Origin: JAFGAV01 sp041479055
GTDB taxonomy: Bacteria; Acidobacteriota; Aminicenantia; Aminicenantales; JAFGAV01
DNA length: 64,000 nucleotides
Direction of reading: 5' to 3'
NCBI GenBank assembly: GCA_963702835.1
Contig: OY969762.1
Span: 1,054,001-1,118,000, forward strand
Shown here: positions 1-9,373 of the stretch, piece after piece
Layout: each line of letters begins with the position of its first letter
How positions within the stretch are numbered: the first letter of the stretch is position 1
Notes under the pieces: model-generated
What the model saw: only the letters and a program-made list of their open reading frames with translations
The model's database searches: none
Told to the model about the DNA's origin: nothing
Translations under genes and position numbers: made by a program

Positions 1-2692
1 TCCCGTCAGTGGCCCGAGCCACCTTCTCGATGTTCTCCTGGACCCAGGTGTAATAATAGAGCGGCTGCTCGTCATCGATGGGCACCACGACCACCTCGCG
101 GCTCCCCTTCTCCTCGGCCTTGGCGTTCACCCGGAGCTTGACCTGCTTGCCGGCGGTGTTGACCAGAGACTCATAAATATCCGTCAGGGAGCTGGTCGGC
201 CGGTCGTTGACGGCCAGGATATAATCGCCCTCCTTGACGTTGACTCCCACGTCGAGGAGCGGGTTGCGAAGGGAGTTGTCCCAGTTCTGGCCGCGGAGGA
301 TCTTAACGACCTTGGTGAATCCTGTTCCGTCCTTCTGGACCTGGGCTCCCAGCAGGCCGACTTTGACGCGCGGCACGGCCGGCAGGTCTCCCCCGCCGAC
401 GTAGGTATGGCCGGTGCTGAGCTCGCCGATCAGCTCGCCGATGACATAGGTCAGGTCGGCGCGGTGGTTGGCGGCCCGGGCCAGGGGCAGATACTTCTGC
501 TTCAGGGCCTCCCAGTCCTGGCCGTGCATGTTGGGCGCATAAAAGTAATATTTCATCTGCCGCCAGCATTCGAGGTATATCTGCTCCCACTCTTTTTTAA
601 GGTCGAGGTTGACCTCCAAGCCTCCCAGGTCGAGCTTTTCTTCGAGCTTGAAAGGGGCGCGGGGCAGGTCCAGGAGATACAAGGACCGCTCCTTCATGAC
701 CAGCATCTTCTTCTGGTCGGCTGAAACGGCATAGGCGTCCGCAACACCCAGCTCGGTCTCCTTCTGGTCGGTCAGGTTGTACATTTTAAGCGAGGTGGCG
801 GTGTCGCGGTCGCCCCGCTTGAGGTAGTAGAGAATATCGCCCACCGAGACAAGTTCCCGATAGTTGGCTACCTCGATGGGCAGTCCGACGAGGCGGGCTT
901 TAAGGCCTTCGATGTCCACCTTGACCGTCAGGCCGGCTTTCGGCTTTTCCGCCTCCTTGGCTTCCGGTTTTGTTTCTTTACCCTTGTCCGTTTTAGAAGC
1001 TGAGGCCTCGGCTTCCTTGGCCACCGACACTTCGTCGCTTTTGGGGGCAAAGGGCGATTTAGTGTCCGCGGCCAGGGTCACCAAGTAGATGCGGGACAGG
1101 GACAGAAAAGCGTGATCCCATTCGGTGGAGCTGTAGTAGGGCTTGAAATCGCGGTCCGAGACGAAGAAGAGGTATTTTCCATCCGAGCTGAAGGCGGGTC
1201 CGTAGGAGTTGTACCAACCGTCCGTAACTTCAAAACTCTTGCCCGCCGCCAGGGAATAGAGGTACACCTTGCCCTGGGACTCCACCTCGGGCCGGGCATA
1301 GGCGATCCATTGGCTGTCGGGGGACCAGGCGTAGTCGGTGATTTCCCAGATCTTGGCCTGGTCCACGATCTTGACCTGCTTGGAGCCGATATCCACATAG
1401 TTCAGGCGAAGGAGCTTGTCGCCCCAGAGCAGCTTCTTGGAGTCCGGCGACCAAACGGCCCGATACTTGTAGGTGTCGCCGCCGGTAGTGACCTGGATGG
1501 CCGCTCCGCTTCCGTCCTGGGGGACAATGGCCAGCTCCTCGGTGCCGCTCCCGTCGGACATGTAGGCGATCCACTTGCCGTCCGGAGACCAGATGGGGTT
1601 CTGTTCGTGGACGCCGGGGGTGGCCGTCAGGTTGCGGGTGTTGCCGTTTTTGGCCGGGACGGTGAAGATATCGCCCCTGGCGCCAAGGACCACCCGCTTG
1701 CCGTCGGGCGAGATGTCGCCGCCGGAGGTTCGGCTGGCGACGCTCACCAGTTTGCTCCGGCCGTTGAGCATATCATCGGCGATGGTCACCGGGATTTTTT
1801 CTGTTTTTTCGTTGCGCAAGTCGAAACGGTACAGGTATCCCCCGTTCTCGAAGACGATGGCCTCCCCGCCCAGCGAGGGGAATTTGATGTCGTAATCGGT
1901 GAACTGCGTCAGCTTTTTTGTCTCTTTTGTCTTCAGGCTATAACGGTACAGATTCATCCGCTTGTTTTCGTCGCGGTCAGAGACGAAGTAGACGGCCTCC
2001 CCGCTCCACATGGGGATGATGTCCAGGGCGGAGTTGTTGGTGATATTTTCCGTTTTTTTCGTGGCGAAGTCGTAGACCCATACGTCGTCGGCCATGCCGC
2101 CGCGGTAGCGTTTCCAGGTGCGGAACTCGCGGAAAACTCGGTTGTAAGCCAGCTTTGAGTCGTCGGGGGAATAAGAGCAGAACCCTCCCCTGGGCAGGGG
2201 GAGCTGTTCCGGCGTCCCGCCTGCCGTTGGAACGGTATAGAGCTGGCCGAGGAAGGCATCCCATTCATGCATCCGGGAGCGGAAAACAATGCGCCGGCCG
2301 TCATGGGTCCAGCCCATGACGATGTTGTTGGGGCCCATGCGGTCCGAGATGTCGTCCCGGCTGAGGACAGGAGTGTAAGTCAGACGCTTGGGGATGCCGC
2401 CTAGGGCCGGCATGAGGTAGACTTCGCGGTTGCCATCGTATTCGCCGGTGAAGGCGATCGACTTGCCGTCCGGTGAAAATCGGGCAAAGCACTCGTAGCC
2501 GGGGTGGGAGGTCAGTTTTCGGGCCGTCCCGCCTGAACTAGGGACGGTATAAAGATCCCCGGCGTAGGAGAAGACGACCTGGCCTCCGTAGATGGTGGGA
2601 AACCTCAGCAGGCGGGTTTCCTCCTGGGCCAGCAGGCTGAGGCCTGAAATTCCCAGAAGAATAATTGTCAGTCCGATAATTTTTGCTCTCAT
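1..2692 (-). CDS. Tricorn-like protease, 3' end cut by window edge
   Basis: The frame is open from the ATG at 2692 to the window edge (about 897 codons). It starts with a signal-peptide-like segment (MRAKIIGLTIILLGISGLSL). A long TolB/WD40-like beta-propeller follows, with repeated FSPDGK, WSPDGKWIAY and WSPDSQWIAY blades. After a Lys/Glu-rich linker (KTDKGKETKPEAKEAEK) comes a region resembling the tricorn core, with GELSTGHTYVGG (candidate catalytic His) and a PDZ-like segment (GDYILAVNDRPTSSL). Tricorn-family S41 peptidases degrade peptides; this one is probably exported. The nucleophile-bearing C-terminal domain would lie outside the window, so activity cannot be judged. The family call rests on domain order. 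Confidence 0.88.
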   Translation of the reverse strand, partial: MRAKIIGLTIILLGISGLSLLAQEETRLLRFPTIYGGQVVFSYAGDLYTVPSSGGTARKLTSHPGYECFARFSPDGKSIAFTGEYDGNREVYLMPALGGIPKRLTYTPVLSRDDISDRMGPNNIVMGWTHDGRRIVFRSRMHEWDAFLGQLYTVPTAGGTPEQLPLPRGGFCSYSPDDSKLAYNRVFREFRTWKRYRGGMADDVWVYDFATKKTENITNNSALDIIPMWSGEAVYFVSDRDENKRMNLYRYSLKTKETKKLTQFTDYDIKFPSLGGEAIVFENGGYLYRFDLRNEKTEKIPVTIADDMLNGRSKLVSVASRTSGGDISPDGKRVVLGARGDIFTVPAKNGNTRNLTATPGVHEQNPIWSPDGKWIAYMSDGSGTEELAIVPQDGSGAAIQVTTGGDTYKYRAVWSPDSKKLLWGDKLLRLNYVDIGSKQVKIVDQAKIWEITDYAWSPDSQWIAYARPEVESQGKVYLYSLAAGKSFEVTDGWYNSYGPAFSSDGKYLFFVSDRDFKPYYSSTEWDHAFLSLSRIYLVTLAADTKSPFAPKSDEVSVAKEAEASASKTDKGKETKPEAKEAEKPKAGLTVKVDIEGLKARLVGLPIEVANYRELVSVGDILYYLKRGDRDTATSLKMYNLTDQKETELGVADAYAVSADQKKMLVMKERSLYLLDLPRAPFKLEEKLDLGGLEVNLDLKKEWEQIYLECWRQMKYYFYAPNMHGQDWEALKQKYLPLARAANHRADLTYVIGELIGELSTGHTYVGGGDLPAVPRVKVGLLGAQVQKDGTGFTKVVKILRGQNWDNSLRNPLLDVGVNVKEGDYILAVNDRPTSSLTDIYESLVNTAGKQVKLRVNAKAEEKGSREVVVVPIDDEQPLYYYTWVQENIEKVARATDG

Positions 2693-2760
2693 GGTTTCTC
2701 CTAGTCTAGAAAAATGACAAGAAATATTTATACACGAGTCCAGGGCGGGAAACAACAGGT

Positions 2761-3549
2761 TTAGCCTTGGGTCGCCCGCAATAAATATTTTCGTCGGGAC
2801 GCAGGAAACCGTTCGACGGCATAACGGAGGGTGGTTCGGGGGATGGCCGGTCCATAGGCCAGGAGGAACCGCTCCAACCTCCTCCCGTCCGTCTTGCCGG
2901 CTTCGCGCAGCAGCCAGCCGTTGGCTTTTTGAACCAGGTCATCCGGGGAATTGAACAACCGGCGAGCGTTGTCGTAAGCCGAATGGAGGGCTATTCCCCG
3001 GCGGGCAAGAGGGATGAGGGACACGGCCGAAGCCCGTACGATCCATCGATTCCGGGACAGCGGCCAGTTTTTAATTCGGCCGAGGAGGCCCGGAGACCTG
3101 GCCAGAAGCGGAGTAATGACCTCGGGACATAGCGTGTCCACCGTGGCCCAGTTGTCGCAAAATCCGGCCAAGAGCCAGGACCGCGCCTTGCGGAGCATGA
3201 CCGGGGCCGGCGCGGCCTGGGCCAGGCGGCCCATGATCAGGATGGCTATTCCCTTGGCCTCGAGATGGGGGTCAGGAAGAAGAAGGTCGGCCAGGGCCGC
3301 CGCCTCCCTCCAGCTCCAAAAGCTCTTGACCTCCGTATATATCTCTTTGGCCAGGCTCCGTACTTCCAAGGCTGAGATCCCGTACAGGGTCACCGGTTCT
3401 TTGAAAAAGGCCTGGCCGCTTCGAGCTTTGGCGGCGTTGGCCCGGCCCCGGAGCATGTCCCTAAGCCGGGCCGCTATCTCAGCCGCTCCGGGAGGCTTGC
3501 CTTTTTCCAGAGCGCGGCTTATGGGCAAGGGCGCTTTCCGTGGCCTCAT
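2761..3549 (-). CDS. DNA alkylation repair protein (AlkD-like HEAT fold)
   Basis: A 262-aa all-helical protein with AlkD-family signatures: NRWIVRASAVSLIPLAR in the middle, then KANGWLLREAGKTD and RTTLRYAVERFP near the C-terminus. The family consists of HEAT-like-repeat glycosylases that remove N3/N7-alkylated purines without flipping the base. Length is slightly above the usual 220-240 aa because of a basic N-terminal extension. It begins 15 nt after the esterase stop on the same strand, so the two may be co-transcribed. The assigned ATG is preceded almost directly by AAGGGAG, so a start a few codons downstream is possible. Confidence 0.85.
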   Translation of the reverse strand: MRPRKAPLPISRALEKGKPPGAAEIAARLRDMLRGRANAAKARSGQAFFKEPVTLYGISALEVRSLAKEIYTEVKSFWSWREAAALADLLLPDPHLEAKGIAILIMGRLAQAAPAPVMLRKARSWLLAGFCDNWATVDTLCPEVITPLLARSPGLLGRIKNWPLSRNRWIVRASAVSLIPLARRGIALHSAYDNARRLFNSPDDLVQKANGWLLREAGKTDGRRLERFLLAYGPAIPRTTLRYAVERFPASRRKYLLRATQG

Positions 3550-3564
3550 CTCCCTTCGACCGGC

Positions 3565-4752
3565 CTAGCGCGACTTCCAGATCTTCAGAAAAGCGTCCAT
3601 GTCCTGCTGGTCGATGACGCCGTCTGAATGGATATCGGCCAGTGGGTTCCAGCTCCCGGGCGCCGGAGCGGCATTGGGCCCGACGCCCTGTTGGTCCAGG
3701 TGCCAGACCAGCTCCTGCCAGTCCTTGACATTCACCTTGCCGTCCATGTTCAGGTCGCCGTAGAGCGCCGGCTCGATGAAACGGGCGATATGGGCCACCG
3801 TCAAAAATGAGATTTGGTCTAGAGAGGGTGAGATGACGGCCGTGACTGGCGACGGCACAAATCCGTGGCCGGCGTTGAGCACCTTGATCAGAGCCCCGGG
3901 AATGCCCACCCGGCGGAGCTTCTCGGCAAAGATCTCCGCCTGGCTGTAGGGTACGGTCTGGTCTTTATCCCCGTGGATGATGAGCAGGGGCGGGTCATCT
4001 GGGGTGACGAAAGAGGCCGGGGAAGCCTGGCTGGCCTTGTCCGGACAGTCCAGCGGATAGCATCCTAAAAAATTGATTATGGTCGTGGTCTGATAGGGCG
4101 TGCCGATGACGAAGGCAGTGAGGTCGGTCGGGCCGAAATGGTCCACCACGGCCTGCGGCCGGCTCGATAGGCCTAGCAGCCCAGGGCCCTCCAAGCCGTC
4201 CTCATCTGAGGCCGTGGCCATGAGCGAGACCAGATGCCCCCCTGCCGAGCCGCCCCACAGGCCGAGGCGGTCGGGGTCGATGCCGAACCGTTCGGCGTTG
4301 CTCCGCAGGAAGCGCACGGCCAGCTTGCAATCGTTGATAGCCGCGGGAAAATGCCAGGCCGGGGAGAGGCGGTAGTTGAGGGAGGCCACGGCGAAGCCGA
4401 GCTGGAAAAACATCCGGGCGTAGCTTGTCTGGAAAGCGCCGGCTTTGTCGCCGGACGTCCAGCCGCCGCCGTGGACATAGATGACCAGGGGGATTATTTG
4501 TCCGGCGCAGGCTGTGGGCCTGGCGAAATCAAGCTTGAGGGCTACACCGTCGGCGAACCCGTAGATGACATCCGTCTGTGTCTCGAGTCCGGGCCCGGCT
4601 GCATTCGGGTTTGGAGGAAGCGGCCCGGGCACAGGCCGCCCGCCCAATTTCCAGCCCTGGACCTGGCCGGGCAAAACTCCGACGATGGCTATCAAGATAA
4701 CGGCCAGGGCCAAAGAGCGCCGGCGTGCGCCGTCTGATAAAATTCTGCTCAT
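3565..4752 (-). CDS. Exported alpha/beta-hydrolase esterase with dockerin-like C-terminus
   Basis: 395 aa. Residues 12-33 form a signal peptide or membrane anchor. The esterase/lipase (HSL/BD-FAE type) domain has the oxyanion-hole motif HGGGW (94-98), nucleophile motif GGSAGG (Ser169), acid region HGDKD (262-264) and His296 in NAGHGF. Residues 331-392 resemble a type I dockerin: two Ca-binding loops (GDLNMDGKVNVKDW and ADIHSDGVIDQQDM) separated by a helix. Dockerin-like domains usually attach enzymes to cohesins or mediate surface assembly; no cohesin is seen here. Probable role is deacylation of polysaccharide esters outside the cytoplasm. The substrate is unknown. Confidence 0.85.
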   Translation of the reverse strand: MSRILSDGARRRSLALAVILIAIVGVLPGQVQGWKLGGRPVPGPLPPNPNAAGPGLETQTDVIYGFADGVALKLDFARPTACAGQIIPLVIYVHGGGWTSGDKAGAFQTSYARMFFQLGFAVASLNYRLSPAWHFPAAINDCKLAVRFLRSNAERFGIDPDRLGLWGGSAGGHLVSLMATASDEDGLEGPGLLGLSSRPQAVVDHFGPTDLTAFVIGTPYQTTTIINFLGCYPLDCPDKASQASPASFVTPDDPPLLIIHGDKDQTVPYSQAEIFAEKLRRVGIPGALIKVLNAGHGFVPSPVTAVISPSLDQISFLTVAHIARFIEPALYGDLNMDGKVNVKDWQELVWHLDQQGVGPNAAPAPGSWNPLADIHSDGVIDQQDMDAFLKIWKSR

Positions 4753-4911
4753 ACCCCATTCTCCCTTTGTTTATTTTATATAGAATCGCCTTATTTTCAT
4801 ATATTATTTGACAATAAAATGGACTGCTGGCTTGGCCGGGCCGATAGGGAACTGAACATATTCCGTTCCTGAGCGGCCTGGAGTATCATAACCGTGCCAG
4901 AGGAGGAACCC

Positions 4912-5883
4912 ATGAAGCTCGGCCGGCTGTATCGTTTGATCATTGAAACAGGCATCCGGAACGACCCCCGCGGCCGGAAAGAAGTCGGCCGCCTTCTCCA
5001 GGAGCAAAAGGATTTTCTTAAAGGCCTCAAAGGAAGGGACCCGGAATTTTTCGACCGGGACCGCCTGTTTAATCCCTATGCCGACACGCGCTTGCTCCAC
5101 GGTAACCCTGATCGTGAAGTACGCAGGGCCCTCATCGGCGTGGATATAGAAACCCCCGAGATCCTGCTGGCCTATCTGCTCAACCGCGACTTTGGCCGCA
5201 AGATCGACCTGCTCATCTCCCATCATCCTGAGGGGCGTGCCCTGGCCCGCCTCTACGACGTGATGAAACTCCAGACCGACCAGCTGGCCCATTTGGGAAT
5301 CACGGTCAGCGTGGCCGAGCAACTCATGGATAAAAGAATCAATGAGGTCGAACGCCGGCTGATGCCCATCAACCACAGCCGGGCCGTGGACGCCGCCCGT
5401 GCTCTGGGCATGCCCCTGCTATGCGTCCACACCCCCTCCGACAACTGTGTCACCCGCTACCTTCAGGGCTTGTTCGATAAGAAGAAACCGCGACAGCTGA
5501 AGGACGTTCTTCAGCTGCTGCAAGAAATCCCCGAATACCAGACTGCCTGGCGACAGCAGGTCCCGCCCCGGATCGTCAGCGGCAGCGAAAACAGCCGCTG
5601 CGGAAAGATCTACGTGGACATGACCGGCGGCACCGAGGGTTCCAAGGAAGTCTATGACAAGATCGCTTCCGGCGGGGTCAGCACCCTGCTGGCCATGCAC
5701 ATGAGCGAAGAGCATTTGGAAAACGCCAAGAAAGCCAATGTCAACGTGGTGATCGCCGGCCACATCGCCAGCGACGTTCTGGGGCTTAACCTCCTGCTCG
5801 ACGAGGTGGAGAGAGAGGGCCGGCTGGATACCCTAGCCATATCCGGCTTTGAACGGATAAGAAGAAAAAAACAGGCGGCCTAG
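4912..5883 (+). CDS. NIF3-family (Ngg1-interacting factor 3-like) protein
   Basis: 323 aa from the ATG at 4912, chosen because GAGGAGG lies 7 nt upstream; an in-frame GTG at 4894 overlaps that ribosome binding site. It carries conserved NIF3 features: an N-terminal metal-ligand patch (DLLISHHPEG), LLCVHTPSDN, and the C-terminal VVIAGHIASDVLGLN. NIF3 proteins are toroidal, di-metal-binding and of unsettled function (possible GTP cyclohydrolase I-type or metal chaperone role). The gene originally faced the HerA-like ATPase tail to tail. Its last 50 codons are duplicated at 13.93 kb and an internal segment is duplicated at 8.58 kb. Confidence 0.8.
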   Translation: MKLGRLYRLIIETGIRNDPRGRKEVGRLLQEQKDFLKGLKGRDPEFFDRDRLFNPYADTRLLHGNPDREVRRALIGVDIETPEILLAYLLNRDFGRKIDLLISHHPEGRALARLYDVMKLQTDQLAHLGITVSVAEQLMDKRINEVERRLMPINHSRAVDAARALGMPLLCVHTPSDNCVTRYLQGLFDKKKPRQLKDVLQLLQEIPEYQTAWRQQVPPRIVSGSENSRCGKIYVDMTGGTEGSKEVYDKIASGGVSTLLAMHMSEEHLENAKKANVNVVIAGHIASDVLGLNLLLDEVEREGRLDTLAISGFERIRRKKQAA

Positions 5884-6078
5884 AGCTTGGAATTTAGAAG
5901 GCCGCCTCCAACCCTCCCGCCTCCAGATGCCAATAGGGCGCCCACAGCAGACCTGACCAGCGGACATTGATGTCCGCTTTCTTGGGCCGCAGAACGAGCT
6001 CCTGCAGTTTTTCCTTGTCCGGGTTGAAAGCGCTGGCCATCGCCTCCGCATCCTGCTGGAGCTGCTTCTCCAACTCGG
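5730..6078. repeat. Long direct repeat, copy 1 (NIF3/ATPase junction)
   Basis: About 349 bp covering the 3' end of the NIF3 gene and the 3' end of the ATPase gene in convergent orientation. It matches 13929-14276 in the same orientation with roughly 15-20 scattered differences and one 1-nt length change. The block between the two copies is 7.85 kb. Confidence 0.9.
5894..6078 (-). pseudogene. C-terminal fragment of the HerA-like ATPase
   Basis: The reading frame encodes the last ~60 residues of the 14092-16524 ATPase (LEKQLQQDAEAMASAF to GGLEAAF) with three substitutions (NP for DS, A for G). No start or ATPase domain is present. It is fused at 6079 to unrelated sequence immediately downstream of the HD-protein stop. 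It is a by-product of the flanking duplication. Confidence 0.85.
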
Positions 6079-6086
6079 ACTGATCC

Positions 6087-7018
6087 TTAGGCATCCAGCT
6101 TTTCGCTGATGACTCGTTTAAAAGCTTCAACGACTTCAGGGTCAAATTGCTTCCCTGATTGGCCCACGATTTCCTGCATGGCTTCCCAAGTTTGAACGCC
6201 CTTCCGATAGGGCCTATCGGTGATCATGGCATCAAAGGTATCGGCCACGGCAACAATGCGCGCACCCAAGGGGATCTTTGTCAAGTGATCTTTGGCTGTC
6301 TCCAGCGCGTTGACAAAATACTTGTGGTGGGTTATGACGATGGGAACAACTTCTTTCAAGATTCTCCCACTTTGGCCAGGATGTATCCCCCTTTATCTGA
6401 ATGCTCATCCAGTAAGTCTTTTTCCTCGGGAGTCAGGTTGGCGGCTTTGCGAAGGACCTCGCCGCTGACCTCAATTTTGCCGATGTCGTGGAGTAGGCCC
6501 GCGACCCGGATGTTCTCTACCAAGCGGGGCGGCAAATCCATGGCCACGGCGATTTTCATCCCCAGTTCCGACACGCGGAGGGAATGGCCTTTGGTATAGC
6601 TATCGGAAGACTCGATATATTTCGACAGGATTTCCAGGATGCCGATATAAGCCTGTTTCAGTTCTTGCATCTGGCGCTCTTTCTGCTCGTAAAGAGCCCC
6701 GACCGCAAAACTTGTCAGGATAAGAAATCCTCCCCAGGAAGAAAGCATAAAAACCCCGCCCCACGGATCGTCTTTAATAATCAAACGGCCTGGAAAGACC
6801 AAGACACAAACCAGAACCAAGAGGATGGATAACAAAGCCGTAAGAACGCCCAGTCGCTTCCCCAAAAAATATGAGGCGAAAACCACGGGGAGATAATAAA
6901 AGTTCAGAATGAAGTTTTTTTCCTGAACGAAATACATGCCCAAAAAGGCCGCCAGGAGGATGACGAGGGCGATAATTTTTTCAAAATGCTTGATCAGCAA
7001 GAGCTTAAAACGTTCCAT
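6087..7018 (-). CDS. Membrane HD-domain phosphohydrolase (HD-GYP-like), single-base frameshift
   Basis: Start is the ATG at 7018 (MERFKLLLIKHFEK) with AAGGGAG upstream. Residues ~10-115 hold four hydrophobic segments, followed by a linker helix and an HD domain: YTKGHSLRVSELG, LLHDIGK, then HH, IPLGARIVAVADTFDAM and DRPYRKG. The GYP triplet of classic c-di-GMP phosphodiesterases is absent. The frame breaks near 6357: GAATCTTGAAA reads to a stop, while one more T (TCTTTGAAA) restores GESLKEVVP and a 310-aa protein. The length of 932 nt is one short of a multiple of three. A point indel or sequencing error is likelier than two genes. Confidence 0.75.
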
Positions 7019-7266
7019 ATGTTCTCCCTTCCGTGTCCTCTCTTTGTTCCCCAAAGTTGTTTTAGTATAAGGCCGAAGGTATGTAAAATCAACGATATAA
7101 TCAGATATAATCAGGGACTTACACCGTGCACCTCCTAGATGAAGTTTGTTCCAAAGGGAATCTACCATGACGAGACCCCCCATCTGGAGGTGCATAGCCT
7201 CATCATGTTATCTGAATTGATAAATTTGGTATGTGTCTACGAATAATATTTCTCGGAATTTTCTAT

Positions 7267-7440
7267 ATAGGGATTTGCTTTTTGGCTGCGCCGGCCCGGG
7301 GGCTCGGTTTAGCCTCGATGATCCCATCCAACCATCGTGAGGAAGCATAAATCGGACCTCAGAACCTGTCGAGGCCGTAGTACCGGAACATGACTTGCCC
7401 TTTGTCGGGGATGTGCAAGGTCACCCGGGCGATGAACTCC
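7267..7440. repeat. Dispersed repeat R1, copy 1
   Basis: Starts ATAGGGATTTGCTTTT, then a GC-rich hairpin-forming stretch (GGCT...AGCC), then GATGATCCCATCCAACCATC and GTGAGGAAGCATAA. Also found at 10368-10453 and 18221-18412, same orientation. Here and at 18.2 kb it runs straight into a truncated IS91-type transposase end, so it is probably the terminal region of that element. Confidence 0.8.
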
Positions 7441-7615
7441 AGATAATTCATCGCCTCCCGGTCGGCCGTGTCCCGGCCCCATCGGTAACCGACTTTGCCC
7501 TCCTGCTCCAGGAATGACAGCCGCTCCAGGGCCAGCACCGGCAGGATCATGTACTTCCCCACCCGCTCAGCCTCCGGCTTGGTCTTCGCCCTAACCAGGC
7601 TGTGGACGTTGAAGC
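7359..7615 (-). pseudogene. IS91-type (Y2) transposase fragment
   Basis: Reads GFNVHSLVRAKTKPEAERVGKYM, then RLSFLEQEGKVGYRW and FIARVTLHIPDKGQVM, stopping early at RYYGLDRF. This is the C-terminal third of a Y2_Tnp transposase. The catalytic tyrosines and N-terminal zinc finger are missing, so it is inert. Confidence 0.75.
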
Positions 7616-7684
7616 CGGTATGCCGCCAGGAGAGAAGCCTCTCGGTCCCTTAGCCCGGAAGTTCGATCCTCCCTTTGCTTTCCT

Positions 7685-7754
7685 GAGCTAGTCCAGATAC
7701 ATAGTGGTGACACCTATCTTACCTCAGGCGTCTCGTATGTATCTGGACTAGCTC
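7685..7754. repeat. 18-bp perfect inverted repeat
   Basis: GAGCTAGTCCAGATACAT at 7685-7702 and its exact reverse complement at 7737-7754, separated by 34 nt. It sits at the edge of the rve-type transposase remnant and probably represents insertion-sequence ends brought together by deletion. Function as a hairpin terminator is less likely because no T-run follows. Confidence 0.7.
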
Positions 7755-7768
7755 GGCTGTAGGACTGA

Positions 7769-7990
7769 TCATGATTGGTTACACTCGAGCCCAACTCTTT
7801 CGCGAAAGCGTTCATAAGGGGTCCTCCCCCCTAATGCCGAATGAGGTCGACCGTAGTTATAGAAGTCTTCCCATTCCCTCAGCTTCTCATTGAATAGAAG
7901 CGCCATGAAATGCGATGGCTTTTCGGCGTAAACCCTGATATACATATCCTCAGTATCTATCTGCCCGGCAGCGAAGAGAAAACTCTGCAT
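7769..7990 (-). pseudogene. DDE (rve-type, IS3/IS481-like) transposase C-terminal fragment
   Basis: The segment EWEDFYNYGRPHSALGG followed by TPYERFRERVG is the typical C-terminus of an integrase-core (rve_3) transposase. The first two catalytic Asp residues are absent. Adjacent to the 18-bp inverted repeat. Confidence 0.7.
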
Positions 7991-8038
7991 AGTCTATAAG
8001 CTGCCGGAGAAAACAAGTAAATCGGAGAGGAGGAACAA

Positions 8039-8506
8039 ATGGAATTAAAGCGGAAGCAGATGCAAATGCGGCAAAAGGCATATTTCGAACAAAAACTGGA
8101 AAATCGGCTGTCTTTCCTGTTAGGGAAGGGGATCGAACCTCCTAAGACCGATAAAGATCCTCTCGTTAAAAAACTATGGGCAAATATCAGGGCCATGAAG
8201 AACAGGCTGAAGCTGATTGCCGACAACGAAAAGAAGATGGAAGATATGGCGAAGATCAAGGCCGAAAGGGCGGCAGCCCCCCTGAAAGAACAGGAAGGCG
8301 GCAAAGTCGAGAAGCCTAAGAAAGCCCCCGAACAGGGCAAGGAAAAAAAGATAAAGGCTGAAAAGACGACAGTCCCACCGAAAGAACAGAAAAGCGGTAA
8401 AAGCGAGAAACCGACGGAAGCCCCCGAAGAAGGCAAGGCTACAAAAAAAACGAACGAAAAAGAAGCGATGGGGGAACCGACAGGCCAGGTGAAGGCAGAC
8501 AAGTAA
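8039..8506 (+). CDS. Lysine-rich charged protein, unknown function
   Basis: 155 aa with a strong AGGAGGAACAA ribosome binding site before ATG 8039. Residues 1-80 are predicted helical and amphipathic (MELKRKQMQMRQKAYFEQK...). The remainder is a low-complexity Lys/Glu/Pro tail with imperfect repeats of the form PLKEQEGGKVEKPKKAPE. No signal peptide or recognised domain. It could be a histone H1-like or linker-type basic protein, but composition is the only hint. It is one of the few intact frames in the scrambled block. Confidence 0.55.
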   Translation: MELKRKQMQMRQKAYFEQKLENRLSFLLGKGIEPPKTDKDPLVKKLWANIRAMKNRLKLIADNEKKMEDMAKIKAERAAAPLKEQEGGKVEKPKKAPEQGKEKKIKAEKTTVPPKEQKSGKSEKPTEAPEEGKATKKTNEKEAMGEPTGQVKADK

Positions 8507-8583
8507 TCAACAAGTACAGCAAATACAGAGACACTTTCTATATCTATTTCAATATTGTCTTAAAAAGTTTCAGGTTTTGAAAC

Positions 8584-8727
8584 GTGGACGCCGCCCGGAC
8601 TCTGAGCTTGCCTCTGCTGTGCGTCCACACCCCCTCCGACAACTGCGTCACCGGCTACCTTCAGGGCCTGCTCAATAAGAAGAAACCGCGACAGCTGAAG
8701 GACGTGCTTCAGCTGCTGCAAGATCTC
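8584..8727 (+). pseudogene. Internal fragment of a NIF3-family gene
   Basis: Encodes VDAARTLSLPLLCVHTPSDN and then YLQGLLNKKKPRQLKDVLQL, closely matching codons ~156-206 of the intact gene at 4912-5883 but with silent and replacement changes. It is joined without a start codon to a fragment of an unrelated TPR gene on the other strand. Confidence 0.85.
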
Positions 8728-8945
8728 TTCATCCGCCTTAATACCGTACTCATAATGTTGGAGGTGTGCTTCCGCCATGCCCTGGTAAAGAAGGACGTTT
8801 CCGCCCAGAATGTCCAACCCGGCTTCAAGGTCTCGGAGTGCTCGCTTTAAACCATCTGCTGTACCTGCAAACATCTCTCGCTTCGCTTTGAGATAGCATT
8901 GGTAGGCCTGAATATTTTCAATTGGCCGCTTAGAATTTTTGCTGA
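8728..8945 (-). pseudogene. TPR-type protein fragment
   Basis: Minus-strand frame reads KRPIENIQAYQCYLKAKREM, then GLKRALRDLEAGLDILGGN and LYQGMAEAHLQHYEYG. This pattern is typical of the TPR region of bacterial Ser/Thr-kinase or adenylate-cyclase-like TPR proteins. Both ends are truncated. Confidence 0.55.
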
Positions 8946-9030
8946 CTTTATCACCTCGCCCCGATAAGGATTGGCGTACGAGTTATTTCAAATTAAAACC
9001 ATGGGGAGTAATGAAGATACAGAAAGAAAT

Positions 9031-9137
9031 GGATCGTAAGTCCAGAAGGCGGGATCTCAGCGGGCTTCGTTCAATGGCCTAGTTTTGAAGGTGTTGGAGG
9101 CGCAAGCCTAACGACGGTTGCGGAGGGGGTGTCAACT
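9031..9137. repeat. Dispersed repeat R2, copy 1
   Basis: Begins GGATCGTAAGTCCAGAAGGC and includes TTTTGAAGG. It matches 10262-10368 with about 75-80% identity. The second copy directly abuts R1, so R2-R1 may be one non-coding end of a mobile element. The rest of 8946-9343 shows no coding signal. Confidence 0.7.
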
Positions 9138-9373
9138 ATTTGTCCAGTTGGATTAAGGATCTCGTATAGACGCCCGACGCCCAGTTGAAGGCCTATTGAT
9201 TATCCATTCGTTCTTGATCAGGGGGATAAGCCCCTCTCTAATCCGCGATACCTAGTAAGGCATATGGCCTTCATTGACTGGTCTCCATAACGGTGCTAAT
9301 ATTTTCCCAATCACCAGAATAGAGAAATGATCTGAAGAGCAAATTGGGAGAGGGGCAATGGGATCAACACGAC

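Noticed and set aside
6340..6365. Programmed -1 frameshift site at TCTTGAAAG in the HD gene
   Set aside because: No X-XXY-YYZ slippery heptamer or downstream structure is evident, and four other genes show similar homopolymer indels, so error is more likely.
6087..7018. Two separate translationally coupled genes for the HD protein
   Set aside because: The break splits a single HD domain and one extra T restores the family consensus; a TTG restart would leave both halves non-functional.
8728..8945. Intact small TPR gene on the minus strand
   Set aside because: It starts in mid-domain and runs into antisense NIF3 sequence, so it is a fragment.
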